64,000 nt of DNA from Chlamydiota bacterium (lineage in GTDB: Bacteria; Chlamydiota; Chlamydiia; Chlamydiales; Rhabdochlamydiaceae). The notes below the pieces were generated by a model. The model saw only the letters and a program-made list of their open reading frames with translations, made no database searches and was not told the origin of the DNA. The stretch spans positions 1-64,000 of the forward strand of contig JABDAY010000004.1 in NCBI GenBank assembly GCA_013288895.1, given 5' to 3'. A program made the position numbers and the translations under genes. Each line of letters starts with the position of its first letter. The stretch's first letter is position 1. Shown in pieces: positions 28,670 to 38,645 of the stretch.

Positions 28670-28756
28670 CGGAATTTTTGAAATTTTGATCGCCTGCGTC
28701 GATCGGAAGAGCAAGAAAAGCAAGAAAACAAGTTCCTTCTTCCAAGAGCCAAGTGA

Positions 28757-29719
28757 TCAAGCTCTGAGTAGCGGTAACTTCCGCAGGGCCACAACGACTA
28801 TGCGCGCGCGGGCATCGCCAGCGCCGTAGTGGACTTCCGGTGCGCTGGAGGCGGAGCCGCCAAAAATGGTCAAGAGCCAGCCTGCCAGCGTTTTTTGTGG
28901 AGTACGCGCCCAGAAATTTCCTAGGAAAGATTTTCCGGTAGCAAGTAGTGACAATACTTCCAAAGCCATTACCTGTGTTGCTGATGCAACTTCCCAGGGT
29001 CCATGACCACTAGGGTTAACAAGTTTCGTTTGGTTCTTAAAGTTCTTTTTTGCACTTTTAAGAACGACTGTCATTAGGTACCAAGAGGACGGCCCCATAG
29101 GCGTTCTCCCATGACGAACTCTTTCAGCTTCTGCGTAGTTACAATAGTAATTATAACCACTACCGGTTCTTGAGCGATAGACTTCTTGAAGTACATCTAA
29201 GCATGTGCGCTCGCCATTAACCGTGGCAAGTAATAGAACGGGTACTATGATGCTTGCCGTGAAAGGACGGGGTTCTTTGAGAATTGCCCTGTAAGCTTCA
29301 AAAGGGAAAGGAGGAACAAATTCTGGGTCAACATTAGCAAGCCTCCACGCCCGCTCTCCAAAAAATGGTTCTAAGTACATTTGTCTAGGATTAGAGCTAG
29401 GGATCGGAGAAGGAGCGATATGTCCTGCGATTATACGAAGTGTAGCATTGGCTAGGGACCTACATGAGAATTCATTTTGAGCTATGTCTTGATAAAGTTT
29501 GTTGCAACTAATCACCGCATACCGCCACTGCCGGCATGTTCTTGCCGCTCGCGAAAGCTCTTGGAGTGACAAGAACTTCATGATGGACTGAATCGCATGA
29601 TCATATAACCTCGTGACAGACCTACAAGAAGCTGCATTAGAAACCTCTACACTAGAACCCTGCAAACATTGCGCAAGAAAGCCTAGAAAACCCATTCCTG
29701 CAGCGGGTATACCCGACAT
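28757..29719 (-). CDS. F-box-like protein, putative effector (paralog 2)
   Basis: RLYDHAIQSIMKFLSLQELSRAARTCRQWRYAV F-box-like N-terminus; shared C-terminal domain (GNFWARTP...LLTIFGGSASSAPEV...VVVALRKL). Confidence 0.68.
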   Translation of the reverse strand: MSGIPAAGMGFLGFLAQCLQGSSVEVSNAASCRSVTRLYDHAIQSIMKFLSLQELSRAARTCRQWRYAVISCNKLYQDIAQNEFSCRSLANATLRIIAGHIAPSPIPSSNPRQMYLEPFFGERAWRLANVDPEFVPPFPFEAYRAILKEPRPFTASIIVPVLLLATVNGERTCLDVLQEVYRSRTGSGYNYYCNYAEAERVRHGRTPMGPSSWYLMTVVLKSAKKNFKNQTKLVNPSGHGPWEVASATQVMALEVLSLLATGKSFLGNFWARTPQKTLAGWLLTIFGGSASSAPEVHYGAGDARARIVVVALRKLPLLRA

Positions 29720-29856
29720 AAACCTCCTTTTGGCATTATTTTTATCTAAATTTTACAACATAATTATATTTTATTCAATTAAAATAATAATTAATATAAA
29801 GTTAAAATAATTGCTAGGCTTGGAAAAGCTTGTTTCCGTTCCTTCTACAAAGAAGT

Positions 29857-29912
29857 CTCTATTGCCACATACCCAGAGAATGGCTAAGATTTGGAGATGA
29901 AAGCTGCCGGTC
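29857..29912 (+). repeat. Third, partial copy of the junction repeat
   Basis: ctctattgccacatacccagagaatggctaagatttgga(g)gatgaaagctgccggtc leading into an intact gene. Confidence 0.9.
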
Positions 29913-30949
29913 TCATTTATGGTCCACAGGCCCATTATCTCGATCATTTGGCGCCTATTTGCCATTTACTTGAAATCCCCCTCATCGTCACAGAGGAGAG
30001 GCTGCAAGTTTGCGCACAAAAATTTTACCCTCGACTCAAGGTAAAGCTACTCGATTACATCCATGCGCCTGAACAGATTGTTAAAAATTTTGATCTGATC
30101 TTTTATTCGATGCCAAGACCTCTATTCGATGAGGTCTTTTTCTTTGCTCAGCAATTTATGCGGAAAAAACTGCATACGATCTGGTGCCCTCACGGGAACT
30201 CAGATAAAGGGCGCCACTCTGTATTTATGGAAGCACTCAAGGAGGAGGAAGCGGCTCTTGTTTATGGGAAAAGAATCATTGATTTTTTAATTGAAAAAGG
30301 GGCTTTTAACCAGCTTAAGGGATACGTGATCACCGGAAATTACAGGGATGCGTTTTACAGAAAAGAAAAAGCATTTTTTGACTCTCTTATTAACTTCAAG
30401 CCTGGCGTACGCAACATTCTTTATGCCCCCACTTGGCAAGATTATGAAAAGTCCTCCTCTTTTTTTGCTGCATGCCCCATTCTTTTAAAAGAGCTTCCAA
30501 AAAACCATACTCTAATTATTAAACTTCATCCGAATCTCGTGCTGGAAAATGAAATTGAAGTTCAAAATCTGATCTGGAAATACGAAGGGAAAGAGAATAT
30601 CCATTTCCTCATCGACTTTCCTCCTGTTTACCCCATTCTCGACTTCGTTGATTTGTACATTGGAGATACTTCATCCATTGGTTACGATTTCTTAACTTTT
30701 AACAAACCGATGTTCTTCCTCAACCAAAATCAATTGGGCTCCTATCTTTACAGATGTGGGATCGTGATTGATCCGCCAGATTATGAAGAGATCTATTCGA
30801 TCATTGAAAAAAATATCGAACTAGATTTTTCAAAAGCGCGTAAAGAAGTTTATGAAGAAACTTTCGGAAAGGAAAAATCTTTAGACTTAGTGAAGCAAGA
30901 AATCTTAAAACTCTATGAACTGTTTTCTAACGATTTGAGCTTTCTATGA
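29897..30949 (+). CDS. CDP-glycerol:glycerophosphate glycerophosphotransferase-like protein (paralog 1)
   Basis: IWCPHGNSDKGRHS; ILYAPTWQD; LIIKLHPNL; LYIGDTSSIGYDFL motifs. ORF track starts at the TTG at 29891. Confidence 0.75.
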   Translation: MKAAGLIYGPQAHYLDHLAPICHLLEIPLIVTEERLQVCAQKFYPRLKVKLLDYIHAPEQIVKNFDLIFYSMPRPLFDEVFFFAQQFMRKKLHTIWCPHGNSDKGRHSVFMEALKEEEAALVYGKRIIDFLIEKGAFNQLKGYVITGNYRDAFYRKEKAFFDSLINFKPGVRNILYAPTWQDYEKSSSFFAACPILLKELPKNHTLIIKLHPNLVLENEIEVQNLIWKYEGKENIHFLIDFPPVYPILDFVDLYIGDTSSIGYDFLTFNKPMFFLNQNQLGSYLYRCGIVIDPPDYEEIYSIIEKNIELDFSKARKEVYEETFGKEKSLDLVKQEILKLYELFSNDLSFL

Positions 30950-31890
30950 AATCTGCGGCTATTATTACAGGACCCTACACCTATCTGGATCACTTAGGAG
31001 TGCTTAGCAGCATCCTTGGGATCCCCCTTATTGTTGTGGATGAAAAAACCTACGAGCTTGGCAAAAAATTCTATCCAGATATGCAGATAGAGCTCAAAGA
31101 TTATAGCGAATTAACTTTGGATTATTTAGCACAAAATATCGAGGTCTTATTCCAAACAGGAAAATTTTGGGCAGAGGATCTCATCCCATTCATAAAACTC
31201 CTCCACCTAAAAGAGATCCGCGTTGTCTATTGCCCTCATGGCAATTCAGACAAGGGGCATTCACTCTCTGACACGATCACTCAAGACATTTCTCTCGTCT
31301 ACGGACAGCATATGCTCGATCATTTAAAAAAAACAAAAACTCAAGTTCGCAAAACCATCACCACAGGCAACTACCGCTATCCTTACTATTTAAAGCATCA
31401 ACAGTTTTATGACGAGCTTACCAAAAACATCCCCTCTGAAAACACCATTTTTTATGCGCCTACCTGGAACGATACCTCTTTCTTTTCTTCGATCGATTCC
31501 CTCGTTGCTAACTTAGGAAAATACAATCTGCTGATTAAGCTCCACCCTTTTCTAGAAGAACACTATCCTGCCCACACCTACCACATCCTTTCAAAATACG
31601 AGAACCACCCCCATGTTTTTATCATTAACGACTTTCCTCCCATCTATCCACTTCTAGCAAAAGCCTCTCTCTATCTCGGGGATTACTCCTCCATCGGCTA
31701 CGATTTCCTGGCCTTTGATAGACCTCTGTATTTTCTCACTCTGAACAACAACTTTGCCCTCGATAAATGCGGCATGCACATTCCTCGAGGCGTAGATATC
31801 GTTTCTTTTATTGGAAGTACATTCGAGAAAAATAGGAAAGGCTTTGCAAAGGCTCGGGAAGAAACATATAAGTATGTATTTACAAATTAA
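30946..31890 (+). CDS. CDP-glycerol:glycerophosphate glycerophosphotransferase-like protein (paralog 2)
   Basis: Tandem paralog: VYCPHGNSDKGHS; IFYAPTWND; LYLGDYSSIGYDFLAF; ATGA overlap with upstream gene. Confidence 0.75.
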   Translation: MKSAAIITGPYTYLDHLGVLSSILGIPLIVVDEKTYELGKKFYPDMQIELKDYSELTLDYLAQNIEVLFQTGKFWAEDLIPFIKLLHLKEIRVVYCPHGNSDKGHSLSDTITQDISLVYGQHMLDHLKKTKTQVRKTITTGNYRYPYYLKHQQFYDELTKNIPSENTIFYAPTWNDTSFFSSIDSLVANLGKYNLLIKLHPFLEEHYPAHTYHILSKYENHPHVFIINDFPPIYPLLAKASLYLGDYSSIGYDFLAFDRPLYFLTLNNNFALDKCGMHIPRGVDIVSFIGSTFEKNRKGFAKAREETYKYVFTN

Positions 31891-31919
31891 TGACAGATGC
31901 AAGGAATGAGCGTTTGTCA
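31891..31919 (+). repeat. 29 bp hairpin repeat, copy 1
   Basis: tgacagatgcaaggaatgagcgtttgtca; near-identical copy at 42537-42565. Confidence 0.85.
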
Positions 31920-32546
31920 TATCTCAGGAGAAAGCTCAAATGCTTTTAGTTCCCGTATAGCCACTACAACTACACTTTTGTGCGCATAGCCATAATCATG
32001 GCAGATTTGCGGAGGGGAGGAAAAGGAACTTCCAAGAATGACTAAGTAGTATCCGTTTTCAGGTTTATCAGAACCACGTGCCCATAAATCTCCCACAAAA
32101 GATTGGCCTGAAAGACTGGCTTCAACATCCACATACATTATTTGAGCGGCGGTTGCTGCTTTCCATAGACCGTAGCCTTCAACTTTAACAAGTTTATCCT
32201 GGTCAGGAACAGACATATATCGACTTTCTTCTACAACAACAGCTTCATGCCAACCTGGTGATAAATCTAGAGATTTTCTCTTTATCCTCTCTCTTTCAGT
32301 GCTTTTAAGGTGATTAAGAAAATAACAAAAATTATTACCCGTTGCCCTAGAATAAACCTTCTGAATTTTATCGAGGGAAAAATTCTGCCCATTGAAGGTT
32401 TCTTTAACGTAAAAACGCCTCTTGATTCCAATAAAAGGACAGGAAAACTCCTCTAAAATATCAGGAGGAGGAGGAATAACGCCACCATATCCGCTCCACC
32501 ACGTCGATGAGGAACTAGAACTTACAGAAAGCTCATTTGCAGACAT
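31917..32546 (-). CDS. Putative effector (paralog 3, lacks the F-box-like N-terminus)
   Basis: Shared C-terminal domain (FVGDLWARGS...YLVILGSSFSSPPQICHDYGYAHKSVVVVAIREL). Confidence 0.6.
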   Translation of the reverse strand: MSANELSVSSSSSSTWWSGYGGVIPPPPDILEEFSCPFIGIKRRFYVKETFNGQNFSLDKIQKVYSRATGNNFCYFLNHLKSTERERIKRKSLDLSPGWHEAVVVEESRYMSVPDQDKLVKVEGYGLWKAATAAQIMYVDVEASLSGQSFVGDLWARGSDKPENGYYLVILGSSFSSPPQICHDYGYAHKSVVVVAIRELKAFELSPEI

Positions 32547-32630
32547 AAACTTTATTTGTTTTTTAATTTCTAAGATTCTACCAAAGAACGGAATTAAATT
32601 AAATTAAATTATTTTTTTAAGCACATTGCC

Positions 32631-33467
32631 TTAATTCAAAGGCGGGAGAACTAGAAGATAATTTAAGTCATCTAGATTGCCTGCGCTGAGATGCGCTTCA
32701 AGGTTGTAGCTGCAGGCTCCTTCTCGGAGGGGCTCCACTTTTGTGACGATGCCGACTTCAAGGCCCGCAGGGAAAACCCCGTCGTAGCCTGTGGTAACTA
32801 GCAAGTCTCCCACTTTTAAAATGTCGCCGGTGCGCAGATTACGCGCTCCTCCCTTGTCATCAGGAAAATCGTAGTTGAATCCTACTCCTTGCACAATATG
32901 GCTTTTCATCCGCCATAGAGGATGCACGCTACCGCGAAGCTCTCCTTTTGCAAGAAAACTGTCACCCCTTAGAGCTCTTACGGATGGAGTGAGGTTAGGA
33001 TCGGTGATTAAACGGACCTTGCTGGTTTTTTCCCCCACCTGTTCAATCATCCCAATAATTGAGGGCCCGAGCATTACGGGGCTTCCAATGGCTACTTTAT
33101 TTTTTGTCCCTACATTAATCCAAAGAACACTACTCCAAGAATCGGGCTCCCGAAAAATCACCTTTGCAGGAAGTAGTTTGCTATCAGATCCGAGCAGCTC
33201 CCGCACCTCTGCATAACTTTCGATTTGCTTTTTTAAAATCAGATTCTCAGCCTTTAACCTCTTTAATTCTTCATCATTAGAAGGATGGTGAGCGATAACC
33301 ATCAGTTTAAAAAGGGACCTTTTTAAAAAACTAAAGCCTCTCCATGTGGGAGCAACAGCAGCAATAGCTTTAAAACGTAAAGGATCTACACTCTTTTCAG
33401 GAAGGCTCAAAATCATAAAAAGAAAAACGACAAGAAATATATAAGATTTGTAGGATTGCTTTCTCAT
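32631..33467 (-). CDS. mreC: Rod shape-determining protein MreC
   Basis: N-terminal TM, coiled coil, VIFREPDSWSSVLWINVGTKNKVAIGSPVM; LLVTTGYDGVFPAGLEVGIVTKV. Confidence 0.88.
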   Translation of the reverse strand: MRKQSYKSYIFLVVFLFMILSLPEKSVDPLRFKAIAAVAPTWRGFSFLKRSLFKLMVIAHHPSNDEELKRLKAENLILKKQIESYAEVRELLGSDSKLLPAKVIFREPDSWSSVLWINVGTKNKVAIGSPVMLGPSIIGMIEQVGEKTSKVRLITDPNLTPSVRALRGDSFLAKGELRGSVHPLWRMKSHIVQGVGFNYDFPDDKGGARNLRTGDILKVGDLLVTTGYDGVFPAGLEVGIVTKVEPLREGACSYNLEAHLSAGNLDDLNYLLVLPPLN

Positions 33468-34675
33468 AAGTTCAAAATAGCATTTACGACATAATCGATG
33501 TTTTTTGCATTTAAGCCAGCTACATTGATACGGCCATCTTTTGTCATGTAAATGGCGTAATCGGCAATCATCTTCTCAACCTGCTGTTTAGATAGGCCAG
33601 AAAATGAAAAGAGACCCACCTTATCGAGCAAAAATTGGAAGTCTAGCTTCTCAGCAAATTCAGTTCTTATTGTATCAATACGCTGCCTCATCCCATCAAC
33701 CTCTTTTTCCCACTGAGCTTTTAGCTCAGGGGAGCCTAATATTAAGGCTACCGTACGTGCACCATGAGCCGGAGGGTTAGAATAAAGAGTTCTAATGATG
33801 GGTTTGATTTTGCTTGCAATATGTTCCTTTTGCGCTCGTGATTTTGCAACCACAAATAGGGCCCCTATTCTCTCAGAATATAAGGCGAAATTTTTCGAAA
33901 AAGAAACTGCAACAATCATCTCGTGCCCTTTAGCAGCAAAGAGACGGACAGCTTCAGCATCCTTTTCAAGACCTTTGCCAAAGCCTTGATAAGCACTATC
34001 GAAGACAGGGAGAAGTTCTCTTTCTAAAAACAGATCTGATATTTTATCCCACTCCTCTAAAGCGAGATCTGCCCCTGTAGGATTATGGCAACACGCATGC
34101 AAAAGGATCACACTTTTTGGAGGAACTTGTTCCAAATAAGCATACAATCGATCAAAATCGACACATTTATTTTCTGCATCATAGTAGGGATAGACCTCAA
34201 TCCTCATCCCACATTTAGTAAACACACCAGTATGATTTGGCCAAGTTGGCTGAGAAAGATAAAGCTGCGGACCAATCTCTTGTTTTAAAAATTCTCCGGT
34301 AATTCGGAGTCCGCCCGTGCCCCCAATCGTTTGAGCAGCATAAATCGTATTTTCTAAATCTTTCCATAGCTGCTCTCCAAAAACAAAAAGGGCCGCGCGA
34401 TCGATAAATAGGGGATCTCCATCTATTGGCAAATATTCTTTTGAGTTTTCCCATGCTAGAATTTCTTGCTGCGCAATCTTTACACTCTCTAAAATCGGGG
34501 TCTTAAGCTCTTCATCCTTATAAACTCCAACGCTTAAATTAACTTTATGGGGTCTCGGGTCGGCATTGAATGCGGCTTGTAATCCAAAAATTGGATCTGG
34601 CGGAGCTTGTTCTATCTGATTAAAGAATCCCATAATTGTATTGTTGCAAATCCCCCTAAATTTGTACAATCTCAA
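33464..34675 (-). CDS. tyrB: Aromatic/aspartate aminotransferase (class I)
   Basis: NLSVGVYKDEELKTPIL; HACCHNPTGADL; SFSKNFALYSERIGAL. Confidence 0.92.
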   Translation of the reverse strand: MRLYKFRGICNNTIMGFFNQIEQAPPDPIFGLQAAFNADPRPHKVNLSVGVYKDEELKTPILESVKIAQQEILAWENSKEYLPIDGDPLFIDRAALFVFGEQLWKDLENTIYAAQTIGGTGGLRITGEFLKQEIGPQLYLSQPTWPNHTGVFTKCGMRIEVYPYYDAENKCVDFDRLYAYLEQVPPKSVILLHACCHNPTGADLALEEWDKISDLFLERELLPVFDSAYQGFGKGLEKDAEAVRLFAAKGHEMIVAVSFSKNFALYSERIGALFVVAKSRAQKEHIASKIKPIIRTLYSNPPAHGARTVALILGSPELKAQWEKEVDGMRQRIDTIRTEFAEKLDFQFLLDKVGLFSFSGLSKQQVEKMIADYAIYMTKDGRINVAGLNAKNIDYVVNAILNL

Positions 34676-34684
34676 TACATTTTT

Positions 34685-34757
34685 GGGGTGTTAGCTCAGT
34701 TGGTAGAGCGCTACGATGGCATTGTAGAGGTCAGCGGTTCGATCCCGCTACACTCCA
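34685..34757 (+). tRNA. tRNA-Ala(GGC)
   Basis: GGGGTGT acceptor with ACACTCC, D arm gctcagttggtagagc, anticodon loop ATGGCAT, T arm agcggTTCGATCccgct; 73 nt. Confidence 0.95.
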
Positions 34758-34768
34758 TATCAAAAAAT

Positions 34769-34840
34769 AACAGGATATTAGGATAGTCAGGATAAAAAAA
34801 ATAAATTCCTTTTATCCTGTCCATCCTAATATCCTGTTAT
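34769..34840. repeat. Short palindromic repeat (aacaggatattaggatagtcaggata family), copy 2
   Basis: aacaggatattaggatagtcaggataaaa...ttttatcctgtccatcctaatatcctgtta; overlaps the dinG-like stop codon. Confidence 0.88.
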
Positions 34841-36819
34841 TTTTCTTTCATCGCGTAAAATGCTTTCATGGATTCAAAGACTTTGGTAGACGTGTCGAAG
34901 GAGGTTTTGGCTGGGGGGAGGCTTTTGAGGAAGAGCTTGCCATAGTTTTTTGTGACAAGGCGTTTGTCGAGACAAAGAATGCAGCCTCTGTCTGTTTTCT
35001 TGCGCATGAGTCTTCCAAATCCCTGTTTAAATTTAACAACAGCAAGGGGAACGGCATAATCAAAAAAGGGGGCTTTCCCTTGCAGTGTCAGATAATTGGA
35101 ATGAGCGAGCATAAAAGGATCATCTGGGGCTTTGAAGGGGAGCTTAGCAATGACTACAAGGCGGAGTTGTTCTCCTGCAACATCGACCCCCTCCCAAAAT
35201 GAATCGGTACCAAAAAGAATACTCCCCTCATTTGCTTTAAATGTTGCCAAAAGTTGGTTACGAGGTTTGTCCCCTTGTTTGAGTAGTAGATATCCCTCTT
35301 TTTCAAGTGTGGCGGAAGTGATCTCATAACACTGCTTCAACATCTCATATGAGGTAAAAAGGATAAATGCATTCCCTTTTGATGCACGAACTGCATTGAG
35401 GATGCTTTGGGCCGCCTCTTTATTAAAAGTAGGTTCAGAAGGGAGGGGAAGATCGGTTGGGACCAAGAATAACGTTCTATTTTTATAATCAAAGGGGGAT
35501 TCATAAATATTTTCAGAAACATTATCAGCTAGGCCCAAGCGATCCTTTAGATAACTGAAATCTTTGGCAGTTGTTAAAGTGGCGCTGCATAAGGTTGAAG
35601 TCTCATATTTAGTAAAAAGAAACTTATTTAAGTAAGAAGCAACATCCAAGTCAGCATCAACAAGGCCCACCCCTTTTTTATAAGTTTCGATCCATCTTAC
35701 TCGTGATTTTTTATCAGGCATTTCTTTAAAAAAGTTTTCCAAAATTTCAATTTGTTCATCGAGACGCTGGCAAAGGCCTTGCAAAAGGGATTGGAATTCT
35801 TTTTGAATCTCTAATTTCTCCAAATCTGATCGGAGGCAAAAAAGACGTGTAGAAAATTTATGCAGCTCTGCAATCAAGCCCAGAAAAGACTGCCTCCATC
35901 CCTCAATCACTTTACTATCGAGAAGAATTTTCTTCTCTTCAGTGCCTTGCAGGGGCAAGAAAACCTTATGAATTTCCGAGATAAGAAGACTTTTTTCAGA
36001 AGGGATCTCTATTTCTATCCGAGAAGAAAGGGAAGGCTTAACATCAGGAAAAGCTTCTCCTCTATATTGATCTATTAAATGGATAAGGGTGATATCTCCT
36101 GCACGCTTGGATAAACTCTCGAGGGCGATCTGTTCTATATGGTGAGCCTCATCAAAAATCACCCTCTTTGCCTTGGGAAGTACCCCCTTATCCTCTTTTG
36201 CAAGATCAGTAAAAAGAAGATGGTGGTTCACAACAAGTATCTGCGCATCTTCAGCCCTCCTCCTTGCCTTAAACAAAAAGCACGGACGATAGAAAGGGCA
36301 ATGGACATGAGTGCACTTTGCCCCATCAACACTCACCTTATCCCAGGCAGTATTTGATACAGAAATCTCAGACTTTGAACCTTCTTTTGTTTTGTCTGCC
36401 CAAAACCTTAACTTATTAATTTCAGGCTCTTCTTCCGCCTCTTTTAATCTCTTCAAACATACATAATTGGAGATCCCCTTAACAAGTACAGCTTTAACGT
36501 CTGCTTCCATGAGCTTAAGCAAAAATGGAATATCTTTGGCTATGAGCTGTTCTTGAAGTGCAATAGTGTAAGTAGAAATAATGGTTGGCTCTTGTTTTTT
36601 AAGGGCCCAATAAACTGCCGGCACAAGATAAGCAAGAGACTTTCCAATACCCGTCCCCGCTTCAATCAGCGCTATTTGATTTTTTTCGTAAGCCTCTAGA
36701 ACTTGAGCAGCCATCGCGACTTGCCCTTCCCGCTCTTCAAACCCTTCATGATGCTTGCTCAGCAAACCATCTTTCCCAAAAACTTCTTCCACAATATCGT
36801 GCATGCAAAAAGAGTACAT
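34837..36819 (-). CDS. dinG: DinG/YoaA-family ATP-dependent helicase
   Basis: LIEAGTGIGKSLAYLVPAV; DEAH box VIFDEAHHIEQ; GTDSFWEGVDVAGEQLRLVVIAKLPF; FeS cysteines. Confidence 0.88.
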   Translation of the reverse strand: MYSFCMHDIVEEVFGKDGLLSKHHEGFEEREGQVAMAAQVLEAYEKNQIALIEAGTGIGKSLAYLVPAVYWALKKQEPTIISTYTIALQEQLIAKDIPFLLKLMEADVKAVLVKGISNYVCLKRLKEAEEEPEINKLRFWADKTKEGSKSEISVSNTAWDKVSVDGAKCTHVHCPFYRPCFLFKARRRAEDAQILVVNHHLLFTDLAKEDKGVLPKAKRVIFDEAHHIEQIALESLSKRAGDITLIHLIDQYRGEAFPDVKPSLSSRIEIEIPSEKSLLISEIHKVFLPLQGTEEKKILLDSKVIEGWRQSFLGLIAELHKFSTRLFCLRSDLEKLEIQKEFQSLLQGLCQRLDEQIEILENFFKEMPDKKSRVRWIETYKKGVGLVDADLDVASYLNKFLFTKYETSTLCSATLTTAKDFSYLKDRLGLADNVSENIYESPFDYKNRTLFLVPTDLPLPSEPTFNKEAAQSILNAVRASKGNAFILFTSYEMLKQCYEITSATLEKEGYLLLKQGDKPRNQLLATFKANEGSILFGTDSFWEGVDVAGEQLRLVVIAKLPFKAPDDPFMLAHSNYLTLQGKAPFFDYAVPLAVVKFKQGFGRLMRKKTDRGCILCLDKRLVTKNYGKLFLKSLPPAKTSFDTSTKVFESMKAFYAMKEK

Positions 36820-36840
36820 GAACCAAGCTCAAAATGCAAA

Positions 36841-36968
36841 GAAGAAGATCGGGCACGCACGCGGGCACGGGCACGGGCACGGGCACGGGCACGAAAGAGA
36901 AGAAAGCTCACCTCTTCTTTCTTTCGTGCCCGTGCCCGTGCCCGCGTGCGTGCCCGATCTTCTTCTTC
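36841..36968. repeat. GGGCAC-hexamer hairpin, expanded copy
   Basis: gaagaagatcgggcacgcacgc(gggcac)5...(gtgccc)3gcgtgcgtgcccgatcttcttc. Confidence 0.92.
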
Positions 36969-36971
36969 CTC

Positions 36972-38636
36972 TTATTCTCCCTCGAGTAAATCAAGGAACG
37001 CTTGTAGTTGTTTTGAGCGTGTGGGGTGGCGCATTTTGCGCAGGGCTTTAGCTTCGATTTGCCGCACCCTTTCCCGTGTGACTTTAAAGCGGACGCCTAC
37101 CTCTTCAAGTGTCTTTGGCTTTCCATCGAGAAGGCCAAAACGTTCGATGAGGACAGTCCTCTCTCTATCTGTAAGGGTAGCGAGAACTTCACCCATCTTA
37201 TCTTTTAAAATAGCGTAGCCTGTAGCTTCTGCTGGAGATTCGATCCCTGTATCTTCGAGGAAATCGCCGAATTGACTTTCACCCCCTTCGCCCACTTCTG
37301 CCTGCAGGGAAATCGGATGTTGCGCAATCTTGTAGATTTCACGAACGCGCTCAGGAGTTAAACCGAGTTCATTTGCAAGCTCTTCAGGGGTAGGCTCACG
37401 TCCCGTTTCCATCATGAGCTTTTTAGCGCCTCTTAAGACTTTATTAATCGTCTCAATCATGTGGACAGGAATACGGATGGTACGCGCTTGATCAGCAATG
37501 GCACGGGTTACAGCTTGTCTGATCCACCAAGTAGCATAAGTAGAAAACTTATATCCACGTCGGTATTCAAACTTCTCTACAGCTTTCATCAAGCCCATAT
37601 TCCCTTCTTGAATCAAATCAAGGAAAGAAAGGCCCCTATTTGTATATTTCTTGGCAATCGAGATCACAAGACGGAGGTTTGACTCCACCATTTCCCGTTT
37701 TGCTTCCTGGCTTTTGTCCATCCAGCGCTGGAGCATCCTGACATCTTTTTTAAACTCATCCAGGGTTCTTCCAGCTGCAAGCTCCCGTTTGTTCAGTTTT
37801 CTTTGTACAGCCATGAGCTTAGACGCAGCGAATTTATTCTTCTCCGCGCGAGGAGCAAGATCTTGCATCTCTTTTTCTAAAACAAGAAATCTGTCGTAGG
37901 CATTGAGAATCACTTCACCTAGATCGTCGATGATATTGTGCCTAACATACATCCTTCTTAAGTAGGCCTGCATACGGATACGGCATTTTTCAATATCTTC
38001 AGAAATTTTAACTTTATCGACTTTTTTTACTTTAGGATCGTGAAGCTGCGCGAGAAGCTTTTCCAAAACTGTATCTTCCATTTTTAGAAGATTACAGAGT
38101 TTGGGGAGGAGAACTAAATAAACCGCTTTATCGGGAACTTCTTTTTCTGAGATCACTTTGTCAAAACGGTCTTTACCACTGATGAGATAGTGGGCCACAG
38201 AAATGGCTTCGCGTGTAGAATAACGAAACCGCATAATAATTTTTTCAATTTGAATCTGGGCTTTTTCGATCCTTTTAGAGATCTCTACCTCTTCCTCACG
38301 GGTCAAAAGGGGAACGGAACCCATTTCTTTAAGATACATGCGCACAGGGTCATCAGAGGTCCCTTCGGTCCTTTTCGCGAGACCTTCAAGTTCTTTTGCC
38401 TCTTTCTTACGCTCTTTTTGTCTTTCAACCTCAACCTGGTTAAGAATCTGGATATCCATTCCACTTAAGAAAATAAGTACCTGGTCGATCTGCTCAGCAG
38501 AATCAAAAGTCATCGGAAGGATTTCATTTATTTCCTCATATGTGATATACCCTTGCTCCTTAGCAATGGCTACCAGCTCCTCGATTTTCTGCTGATGCTG
38601 TTGATTAAATAATTCTGTAAAACTTGCTTTTGCCAT
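36972..38636 (-). CDS. rpoD: RNA polymerase primary sigma factor (sigma-66/70 type)
   Basis: [88 protein letters not shown]. Confidence 0.97.
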   Translation of the reverse strand: MAKASFTELFNQQHQQKIEELVAIAKEQGYITYEEINEILPMTFDSAEQIDQVLIFLSGMDIQILNQVEVERQKERKKEAKELEGLAKRTEGTSDDPVRMYLKEMGSVPLLTREEEVEISKRIEKAQIQIEKIIMRFRYSTREAISVAHYLISGKDRFDKVISEKEVPDKAVYLVLLPKLCNLLKMEDTVLEKLLAQLHDPKVKKVDKVKISEDIEKCRIRMQAYLRRMYVRHNIIDDLGEVILNAYDRFLVLEKEMQDLAPRAEKNKFAASKLMAVQRKLNKRELAAGRTLDEFKKDVRMLQRWMDKSQEAKREMVESNLRLVISIAKKYTNRGLSFLDLIQEGNMGLMKAVEKFEYRRGYKFSTYATWWIRQAVTRAIADQARTIRIPVHMIETINKVLRGAKKLMMETGREPTPEELANELGLTPERVREIYKIAQHPISLQAEVGEGGESQFGDFLEDTGIESPAEATGYAILKDKMGEVLATLTDRERTVLIERFGLLDGKPKTLEEVGVRFKVTRERVRQIEAKALRKMRHPTRSKQLQAFLDLLEGE

Positions 38637-38645
38637 AGATAAATT

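Noticed and set aside
36841-36968. Possible CRISPR-like array of GGGCAC units
   Set aside because: Tandem hexamers with no spacers in hairpin arms; no cas genes in the window.
36703-37218. ORF with RARARARARA low-complexity stretch
   Set aside because: Translation of the GGGCAC hairpin plus antisense of rpoD and dinG; no coding support.
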